This document shows, one piece after another, positions 8,047 to 14,479 of a stretch of 64,000 bases of DNA. Every line of letters begins with the position of its first letter. Within the stretch, counting starts at the first letter, position 1. Source of the DNA: Sphingobacteriaceae bacterium. Lineage in GTDB: Bacteria; Bacteroidota; Bacteroidia; Sphingobacteriales; Sphingobacteriaceae. The translations under genes and the position numbers were made by a program. Under the pieces are notes generated by a model that worked only from the letters and a program-made list of their open reading frames with translations, did not search any database and was not told the origin of the DNA. The stretch is taken from NCBI GenBank assembly GCA_029266635.1, contig JAQSWM010000005.1, positions 1 through 64,000 of the forward strand, written 5' to 3'.

Positions 8047-8547
8047 ATGGAAAACAGATCAGAAGATTATAAAAATATACCGGGCTGGGGCATTGATGCA
8101 GATCCGAACAACAATCCCACTTACCCTATTAAAAATCGCACAAACGAGGAGCACAAGGGTTACACCTGGGAGCGCCCGCCGCAACAGCCGGTAGACGTAG
8201 AAATACTTCATTCCAATGAACGTCCGAATGTGTCGGCGGTGTTTGGAACATCCAGCCCGCCGTCGGGATTAAGCGGGATGATCCGCAGATTTGCTTTTAA
8301 GCATAGCGAAAACAGTTATCTGCATTGGCTGCCGCTCATAATGGCTGATCGCGTAAACATGGTGGAGGGCATCATTGAAGACATCGCACACGGGCACATC
8401 CCCAACATTTACGCCGAACGCGGTTGGTCAGCAGAGATGAAGTATAACAAAAAGGAGTTTCTGACTAAGGCTGTGGCTACTGCTGTGATAATATCGGCAG
8501 TTACTGCTGTGTTGGTTTATCAAAGCAAACACAAAAAGACCGCTTGA
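8047..8547 (+). CDS. Unknown protein with C-terminal membrane anchor, in operon with the alcohol dehydrogenase
   Basis: A 166-residue protein that I do not recognise. The N-terminal ~60 residues are polar, rich in Pro, Asn and Glu, and look disordered (NIPGWGIDADPNNNPTYPI). A more ordered stretch follows (about 75-135) with WLPLIMADRVNMVEG. One transmembrane helix near residues 140-158 is followed by a Lys-rich tail. The topology suggests a tail-anchored protein with its bulk in the cytoplasm. It starts 11 nt after the dehydrogenase and is co-terminated with it, so a role linked to that enzyme is plausible but unproven. Confidence 0.7.
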   Translation: MENRSEDYKNIPGWGIDADPNNNPTYPIKNRTNEEHKGYTWERPPQQPVDVEILHSNERPNVSAVFGTSSPPSGLSGMIRRFAFKHSENSYLHWLPLIMADRVNMVEGIIEDIAHGHIPNIYAERGWSAEMKYNKKEFLTKAVATAVIISAVTAVLVYQSKHKKTA

Positions 8548-8569
8548 TCAGCCGCTAATTTCTTTGAAA

Positions 8570-8596
8570 AAGCATGCTTCAGGCGTGCTTTTTTGT
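8570..8596 (+). terminator. Intrinsic terminator of the dehydrogenase operon
   Basis: An 8-bp stem AAGCATGC/GCGTGCTT (loop TTCAG) is followed by TTTT-G-TTT. It lies 22 nt after the stop of the 166-residue gene. Confidence 0.8.
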
Positions 8597-8618
8597 TTAC
8601 TTCCACATCCGCGAATCG

Positions 8619-8626
8619 TATCTTTG
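8619..8626 (+). promoter_or_regulatory. -7 element (TATCTTTG) upstream of the secreted protein gene
   Basis: A perfect TAnnTTTG lies 70 nt before the ATG at 8696. The best upstream TTTG (8592-8595) is 23 nt away, longer than the usual 19-21, and overlaps the preceding terminator's T-tract. Confidence 0.4.
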
Positions 8627-8695
8627 CGGCAAAGTTTTGAAGGGCGGGATAAAGAATCCAGAATGGCCGTTTAAAGCTTCTCTGGACCCAGCCCA

Positions 8696-9640
8696 ATGAA
8701 AAAGTTTTTAGCATTTCTTTTATTGCTTTCCTGTTCTTTCCCTGCCTTTTCGCAAAAAATCCCTCGTTTCAACCCCGACACTATCCTCACCGTTGTTGCA
8801 GACTCGGTGATAGTGATTGGGCACCGGCTAACTGCTGAAACTTTCATTCGTGAAATTCTCCAGGATACAAGTTTTTATCAGGCATTCCGGAACATGAAGA
8901 AATATACCTTTACCGCCGAAGACCGGGTTTATACGTACGATAAAAAAGACCGGGTTGATGGCAAGATCTATCGCAAAATATACCATAACAACGAAGGCAA
9001 GTACAAGATGCAAACCCTGGCAAAACGCGACAGCGGTAACGTTTATAAAAAGAACGGTAAATACCAGTTGTACACAGCCGAAATGTTTGATTACATCTTT
9101 ATGAATGCTTACAATTCCGACTTTGTGCCATCTTCTGCACCCATCGCCGGCAAGAAGGGCGGTACAAATGAGTCGTATAAAGACAAGTTAAAAACGTTGA
9201 TATTTACTCCCGGAAGGCCGATCACAGGAGTGCCATTCATCGGCAATAAAACAGAGCTATTCTCGGCTAATATGCGCCAGTATTATGATTATCGGTATTA
9301 CAGCGGCACTTATTTAGACTCGATTCCGGTTTATCGCTTTAAGGTAACGCAAAAGGATGACCTATCCGGCTGGACAAAAGACGGGATCATGATCAAGGAG
9401 CTTACAACTATTTTTGATAAGCGGAACTTTCAAATCCTTGGCAGGTATGTTGACATGAAATACAGTAACGTGCTATTTGACTTTGATGTTCAAATGAATA
9501 TTGAACTCAGCTATTTTGGCAAAGATTCTGAGCTGCTCCCTACAAAAATTACTTACCAGGGGAATTGGGATATCCCCATGAAAGCAGAAGAACGTGCCAG
9601 CTTTCTTATTGTTCACAAAGGATATAAGCTCGAAAAGTAG
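8696..9640 (+). CDS. Secreted protein of unknown function
   Basis: A 314-residue protein with a clear Sec signal peptide (MKKFLAFLLLLS...FPAFSQ, cleavage likely after residue 19). The mature part has many Tyr, Lys and Asp residues and alternating hydrophobic positions (TYQGNWDIP, MNIELSYFG), consistent with a beta-rich periplasmic or outer-membrane-associated fold. No catalytic motif is visible and I cannot place it in a named family. Similar ~300-residue secreted proteins are common in Bacteroidota. It is monocistronic, lying between a terminator and the toxin-antitoxin pair. Confidence 0.75.
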   Translation: MKKFLAFLLLLSCSFPAFSQKIPRFNPDTILTVVADSVIVIGHRLTAETFIREILQDTSFYQAFRNMKKYTFTAEDRVYTYDKKDRVDGKIYRKIYHNNEGKYKMQTLAKRDSGNVYKKNGKYQLYTAEMFDYIFMNAYNSDFVPSSAPIAGKKGGTNESYKDKLKTLIFTPGRPITGVPFIGNKTELFSANMRQYYDYRYYSGTYLDSIPVYRFKVTQKDDLSGWTKDGIMIKELTTIFDKRNFQILGRYVDMKYSNVLFDFDVQMNIELSYFGKDSELLPTKITYQGNWDIPMKAEERASFLIVHKGYKLEK

Positions 9641-9737
9641 CTAAGGCGAATCAGGTACCTAAATAAGTCTGCCGAGGCAACGAACACATTTCACAGATTT
9701 TCGTACGATATTTGTACTTTGGTTTTAAACAAAGGAT

Positions 9738-9941
9738 ATGGAGAAGCCTCAGTATATAATTGATGCAGAAGGCAGGAAAGTGAGTGTTGTACTAAGCATT
9801 CAGCAATACCAAGAACTATTGGATCAGGTTGACGATACCTATTGCCAAAAATTATTCGATAAAGCGATTGAGCTTAACGAACCTGAGATGCCATTTGATG
9901 AATATCTAAAAAACAGGAAACGTACTTCTCTAAATGACTAG
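9738..9941 (+). CDS. Antitoxin of a RelBE/Phd-type toxin-antitoxin pair
   Basis: A 67-residue acidic protein. Residues 1-45 (PQYIIDAEGRKVSVVLSIQQYQELLDQ) match the Phd/RelB-like pattern in which a short beta-strand with the sequence DAEG-K-V-VVLS is followed by a helix; this part binds DNA. The C-terminal part (about 46-67) would wrap the toxin. The start is preceded by AAAGGA. Upstream, GTAC-N7-GTAC (9703-9717) is a possible operator, and TACTTTGG or GATATTTG a possible -7 element. The stop overlaps the toxin start by 8 nt, the usual coupling. Confidence 0.85.
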   Translation: MEKPQYIIDAEGRKVSVVLSIQQYQELLDQVDDTYCQKLFDKAIELNEPEMPFDEYLKNRKRTSLND

Positions 9942-10191
9942 GTACAGGATCTCTATAAAAGTATCTGTTTACAAAAAATTAGAAAAGCTTCCTTCAAAAA
10001 TTGAATCGCGAATAGTTGAAGAAATTCAATCTCTTGCGGCTAATCCAAGACCTGCCGGTTGTAAAAAGCTTAAGGGCTTAGATGGCTACCGAATCAGGGT
10101 GGGAGATTACAGGATCGTCTATCAAATAAAAGACAGCGTTCTCATTATTCTTGTGTTAGATATAGGTCATCGCAAAAATATATACAAATAG
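9934..10191 (+). CDS. RelE/ParE-family toxin
   Basis: An 85-residue basic protein with the RelE fold pattern: helix KLEKLPSKIESRIVEEIQSL, then PAGCKKLKGLDGYRIRVGDYRIVYQI with the G-Y-R-I-R-x-G-x-Y-R-I-x-Y signature, then the C-terminal strand with DIGHRKNIYK. Arg, Tyr and the terminal basic residues are those used by mRNA-cleaving RelE/YoeB toxins. Its ATG lies inside the antitoxin gene. Its stop is only 5 nt before the dnaG start codon, so the pair must be at least partly co-transcribed with primase. Confidence 0.88.
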   Translation: MTRYRISIKVSVYKKLEKLPSKIESRIVEEIQSLAANPRPAGCKKLKGLDGYRIRVGDYRIVYQIKDSVLIILVLDIGHRKNIYK

Positions 10192-10196
10192 CAATT

Positions 10197-12116
10197 TTGA
10201 TCGCCAAAGAAACCGTCGATAAGATTCTTGAAACAGCTCAGATTGAAGAAGTTGTTGGCGATTTTGTGCAGTTAAAAAAACGCGGCACCAGCCTCATCGG
10301 CAACTGCCCGTTCCACAACGAGAAAACCCCATCCTTCCACGTCTCTGTTTCAAAAGGCATCTATAAATGTTTCGGCTGTGGCAAAGGCGGCGATTCGGTG
10401 CGCTTTGTGATGGATCACGAGAAATACTCGTACCCGGAAGCGCTCAAATATCTCGCAAATAAGTACCGCATAGAGATTGAGGAAACGGAGCAAAGCCCGG
10501 AGCAGCTCATTGCCGACAGCCGCCGCGAGAGCCTCTTCATCGTTTCAGCCTGGGCGGGAAAGTTTTTCCAGCAGGCAATGTGGGAAACAGAAGAGGGGAA
10601 AAGCATTGGATTAAGCTATTTCAAAGAGCGTGGCTTCCGCGATGATATAATTAAGAAATTTGAGCTCGGCTATTCGCCGGATGGCTGGGCTGCCATGACC
10701 GACAAAGCCATCGCCGAAGGCCACAAAGAAGAGTTCCTGGAAGCCACCGGGCTTGCCATCCGCAACGACAAAGGGAAATTATACGATCGTTTCCGCGGCC
10801 GCGTGATGTTCCCCATTAACAACTTCACCGGAAGGCTCATCGGCTTTGGCGGGCGCACTCTCAAAACCGACAAAAACGTACCCAAATACGTTAACTCGCC
10901 CGAGAGCGACATTTACCATAAGTCGAATGTGCTGTACGGCTTGTTCCACGCCAAGAAAGCCATTCGCGATGAAGACAACTGCTATTTGGTTGAGGGCTAC
11001 GCCGATGTGCTGTCGGTTCATCAGGCGGGGATTGAAAATGTAGTCGCCTCTTCCGGAACCTCGCTCACAATTGAGCAGATCCGCCTGATTGGCCGCTTTA
11101 CCAAAAACATCACCATTCTTTACGATGGCGATGCGGCGGGTATAAAAGCATCTCTTCGCGGGCTCGACATGATTTTGGAAGAAGGGCTCAACGTAAAAGT
11201 TGTGCTTTTTCCTGATGGCCACGATCCGGATTCTTACGCCATGCTGGTGGGAAGCTCTGCGTTCAAAACCTACATTGAGCAGAAGCGGCAGGATTTTATC
11301 CTCTACAAAACAACCATGCTGCTGAAAGATGCCGGCACAGATCCCATCAAACGCTCCGGCGTGATCAGGGAAGTGGTGGAGAGCATCGCCAAAATCCCGG
11401 ACAGCATTAAAGCTTCGGTTTTCGTACGTGAGTGTAGCTCGCTGATGCAGATCGAAGAGCGTGTGCTGATCTCTGAACTCAATAAAATGCGTTTGGCGAA
11501 GCAGAAAAAGGAGAGTTCGACGCCTGCGCCCTTGCCTCCGCCGGATGGCTTTTACGAAACACCCCTTGAGGGCGACGCCAGTTCATCGCCTGATGAGGCT
11601 CAGGAAAAAGAGATCATCCGCCTGCTTTTAACCTACGGACATCAGCTTGTAAATTGGGATGAAATTACCGATACCTACATTGCGCCTTACATGCTCACAA
11701 ATCTGAGCGATGTGGAGTTCGACCATCCGCAAAGCAAACAAATACTCGAAGAGTATAAAACGCGGATGGAAAAAGGCGAACTGCCAACGGAGCAGGATTT
11801 TATCAAACATCCGGATGCAACCATTTCAGAACTTGCCATTTCGCTCATATCCTCGCCTTACGTTTTGAGCGACAACTGGTACGCTAAACGGAAAATATAC
11901 GTTAAGAATGAAACAGAAAACCTCCGGGCAACTATCTTAGGCGGGATTTTCCATCTGAAGAAACGCAAAGTAGATCATATCCTTAAAAATATCCGTACAG
12001 AGATACAGACAGAAACTGATGCCGATAATCAGGCAATTCTGATGCAGCGATATCTCAGGGTGAAAGAAGTGGAAAAAGGGATTTCTTCCTTTTTGGGCTC
12101 TGTGATCGTGAAATAA
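10197..12116 (+). CDS. dnaG: DNA primase
   Basis: Makes RNA primers for the replisome; 639 residues. The CHC2 zinc finger uses C37, H40, C58 and C61 (CPFH...CFGC). The TOPRIM domain has the Glu in YLVEGYADV (about residue 265) and the DGD motif in ILYDGDAAG (about 309-311). The C-terminal ~150 residues form the helicase-binding part. The start is a TTG at 10197, chosen because primases begin (M)I-x-K-x-T-V-x-x-I at this point and no ATG lies nearby. No Shine-Dalgarno is visible. The toxin stop is 5 nt upstream, leaving no room for an own promoter, so expression depends on the toxin-antitoxin promoter or one inside it. Confidence 0.96.
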   Translation: MIAKETVDKILETAQIEEVVGDFVQLKKRGTSLIGNCPFHNEKTPSFHVSVSKGIYKCFGCGKGGDSVRFVMDHEKYSYPEALKYLANKYRIEIEETEQSPEQLIADSRRESLFIVSAWAGKFFQQAMWETEEGKSIGLSYFKERGFRDDIIKKFELGYSPDGWAAMTDKAIAEGHKEEFLEATGLAIRNDKGKLYDRFRGRVMFPINNFTGRLIGFGGRTLKTDKNVPKYVNSPESDIYHKSNVLYGLFHAKKAIRDEDNCYLVEGYADVLSVHQAGIENVVASSGTSLTIEQIRLIGRFTKNITILYDGDAAGIKASLRGLDMILEEGLNVKVVLFPDGHDPDSYAMLVGSSAFKTYIEQKRQDFILYKTTMLLKDAGTDPIKRSGVIREVVESIAKIPDSIKASVFVRECSSLMQIEERVLISELNKMRLAKQKKESSTPAPLPPPDGFYETPLEGDASSSPDEAQEKEIIRLLLTYGHQLVNWDEITDTYIAPYMLTNLSDVEFDHPQSKQILEEYKTRMEKGELPTEQDFIKHPDATISELAISLISSPYVLSDNWYAKRKIYVKNETENLRATILGGIFHLKKRKVDHILKNIRTEIQTETDADNQAILMQRYLRVKEVEKGISSFLGSVIVK

Positions 12117-12195
12117 ATTGCTTGCTTCGGATTGGTTCTTTCAAACATTAAATTTCATCTTTGTGTGAGCCCGGAAAGCTTAATGAATATAAAAA

Positions 12196-12567
12196 ATGGC
12201 CGACCATAACGACCTTGGTAGAAAAGGCGAAGCAATAGCAAAAGAGTTCCTGGAAATTTCCGGTTATGATATTTTAGACGAAAACTGGGTTTTCGGCAAA
12301 GCCGAAATAGACCTGGTGACCTATCGCGATAAGCAATTGATCTTTGTAGAGGTGAAAACCCGTACCGGCAGCAAATTCGGTCAGCCGGAAGATTTTGTTG
12401 ACGACGCCAAACAGCGGCAGATGCAGCTCGCAGCCGAAGAATACATCCATTTGATGGATTTTAAGGGCGAAATACGTTTTGACATTCTTTCAGTTTTGTT
12501 CGACGGGCAGGGCAGGCACATGCTGCGACACATTGAAGACGCGTTTTGGCCCGGAAATAACTTATGA
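12196..12567 (+). CDS. YraN family protein (UPF0102), endonuclease-like
   Basis: A 123-residue protein with the compact PD-(D/E)XK-like fold. The motif GKAEIDLVTYRDKQLIFVEV carries the Glu, Asp and Glu of the nuclease site, followed by Lys in VKTR. LGRKGEAIAKEFL at the N-terminus is the other conserved block. The role is not established; relatives are thought to act on DNA or in recombination. ATGA overlap with the next gene (4 nt) shows translational coupling. TTGG and CATCTTTG at about 12133-12164 may form a weak promoter. Confidence 0.9.
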   Translation: MADHNDLGRKGEAIAKEFLEISGYDILDENWVFGKAEIDLVTYRDKQLIFVEVKTRTGSKFGQPEDFVDDAKQRQMQLAAEEYIHLMDFKGEIRFDILSVLFDGQGRHMLRHIEDAFWPGNNL

Positions 12568-13610
12568 AGAAAATATTAGCTCCAGCGCTGCTGGCCATTT
12601 ACATGATTTCATCCTGCAAGGATGATAAAAAAAGCATTTCTATCCTTTCGCCTGAAGCGGGCTCTTCCGTTAGATCAGGAGAAAAATTCACGATTGATGT
12701 TGACTTCGCCGATCAGAAAATAGACTCGGTGGTTTACCTGCTCGATTCTGCAGTTATTTCCCGGAAACAAGACACAAGCTCGGTTAGCGCAACCACTTCC
12801 GGAATCGCTTTGGGGAATCACCTTGTCACAGCCCGCATTTACACCGGCGGAACGCCACAGGAGCAATCGTCAAACATCGTGGTGCTGGCGGCAAATCAGC
12901 CTCAGCCTTACACGTTTACCGTTGTAAATACCTACCCGCACGATACCACGTCGTATGTGGAAGGGTTGGAATATCATGATGGGTTATTGTATGAGAGCGA
13001 TGGGCAGTATGAGGATCGCGGAGGATCAAGCTTGAGGGTTGTGCAAACGGAAACGGGCAAGGTTCTGAAGAAAGTTGATCTTGATAAAAAGTATTTTGCA
13101 GAAGGGATTACCGTGGTGGGAGATAAAATCATTCAGCTCACTTACAAAGAAGGAGTTGGTTTTGTGTACGATAAGAATAGCTTGAAAAAGCTTCGGGAAT
13201 TTAATTACACCGCAGGTCGCGAAGGCTGGGGAATGGCGTTTGACGGCGGACGCATCCTCAACACATCCGACGGCACAAACCAGATTCACTTCCTCAATAA
13301 AGACACCTATCAAAAAGAGCGCACCATTGAGGTTTACGACAACAATGGGCCTGTTGATAATTTGAATGAACTTGAATTTATCAACGGAAAAATCTATGCG
13401 AATGTTTATACCAAACCCTGGATCCTGATCATAAATCCGCTGACTGGCGCTGTAGAAGGGAAAGCGGATTTGACCCAGCTTTTGCCGAAAGGCGATGATT
13501 CTGATTATGTGCTGAATGGCATTGCATGGGATGCAGCTGGCAAACGCATGTTTGTGACCGGCAAGTGGTGGGATAAACTTTACCAGATCAGGTTGAAGCC
13601 TATCAATTAA
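12564..13610 (+). CDS. Glutaminyl-peptide cyclotransferase (glutamine cyclotransferase family), lipoprotein
   Basis: A 348-residue exported protein. The signal ends ISSC, giving a lipoprotein followed by DDKK. Residues ~30-110 form a small beta-sandwich of the Ig/bacterial-adhesin kind (SPEAGSSVRSGEKFTIDV). From about residue 118 a five-bladed propeller of the plant/bacterial glutamine cyclotransferase type follows, with YVEGLEYHDG, YFAEGITVVGDKI, REGWGMAFDG, LNELEFINGKIYANV and VLNGIAWD. The family turns N-terminal Gln into pyroglutamate on secreted peptides. It is translationally coupled to yraN. Confidence 0.87.
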   Translation: MKKILAPALLAIYMISSCKDDKKSISILSPEAGSSVRSGEKFTIDVDFADQKIDSVVYLLDSAVISRKQDTSSVSATTSGIALGNHLVTARIYTGGTPQEQSSNIVVLAANQPQPYTFTVVNTYPHDTTSYVEGLEYHDGLLYESDGQYEDRGGSSLRVVQTETGKVLKKVDLDKKYFAEGITVVGDKIIQLTYKEGVGFVYDKNSLKKLREFNYTAGREGWGMAFDGGRILNTSDGTNQIHFLNKDTYQKERTIEVYDNNGPVDNLNELEFINGKIYANVYTKPWILIINPLTGAVEGKADLTQLLPKGDDSDYVLNGIAWDAAGKRMFVTGKWWDKLYQIRLKPIN

Positions 13611-13655
13611 TTTTTTATTTCGGTACATTCACGATCAGATAAATAGATCTATTAT

Positions 13656-14478
13656 ATGCCGGATGTTCGACTATTTGAGGAAAAGAAAGTACGTACCTAT
13701 TGGGATGCTGATCTTGGAACTTGGTTTTTTTCGGTCATTGATGTTATAGAGATTCTAACAGGGAGTACTATTCCTAAACGGTATTGGAGCGATCTCAAGA
13801 AAAAGCTTATCAAAGAAGGCAGTCAGTTGTACGATAAAATCGTACAACTGAAATTCGAAGCGGCCGATGGAAAAAAATATTCCACCGATTGCCTGGATAC
13901 TCCCAATCTTCTTCGCCTGATCCAATCCATTCCCTCTCCTAAAGCCGAGCCTTTCAAGCAGTGGCTTGCGAAAGTAGGCTACGAGCGGATGCAGGAAATT
14001 GCTGATCCCGCCCAAAGCCTGGACCGGGCAAGGGAGAACTGGCAAAAGCTGGGGCGAAGCGAAAAGTGGATACAGCAGAGGATGACTGGTCAGGAGACCC
14101 GAAATAAGCTAACTGATTACTGGAAGCAAAGCGGCGTAGAAAAAAGCGATGAGTTTGCCCTGCCCACCAATATCATACCTCAGGAGTGGACAGGCTTAAC
14201 GGTTAAAAAGCATAAGGATTTAAAAGGCTTAAAATCTCAGAACCTGAGAGATCATATCAGCGAGGCAGAGTTGATTTTCACCGCTCTTGCCGAACTTTCT
14301 ACCCGCCAGATAGCAGAAACTGAGGAGGCTCAGGGATTACAGGCTAATGCGGTCGCCAGTAAAAGGTGGAGCGGTTGCAAAGAACGCCAGAAAAGAGCTG
14401 GAAAGCCGAACAGGAAAAAGCGTGATTACCAGCGAGAGTTTCTTACCTCCCGTAAAGGAGAAGAAAAACGTCAGGTAA
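13656..14478 (+). pseudogene. BRO-N domain protein (DinD-like), C-terminus frameshifted
   Basis: The N-terminal BRO-N domain (about residues 5-110: DVRLFEEKKVRTYWD, WFFSVIDVIEILTGS, LDTPNLLRLIQSIPS) is typical of phage antirepressors and the E. coli DinD family. The middle part (about 150-230) is a DinD-like helical region ending ALAELSTRQIAETEEAQGL. The frame then shifts. The run AAAA at 14361-14364 has one A too many, giving SKRWSGCKERQ. Removing one A restores the usual ending (SKGGAVAKNARKELE, then RTGKSVITSESFLPP) with a TAA at 14476-14478. As written, translation continues to 14483 with an aberrant basic tail. The cause is either a real mutation or a sequencing error. Confidence 0.85.
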
Positions 14479-14479
14479 C

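Noticed and set aside
13026-13628. 200-codon minus frame in the glutamine cyclotransferase gene
   Set aside because: Antisense to a clear propeller protein and without any recognisable domain.
14361-14364. Programmed frameshifting in the BRO-N gene
   Set aside because: A run of four A without a canonical slippery heptamer or clear downstream structure is weak support; mutation or sequencing error is simpler.
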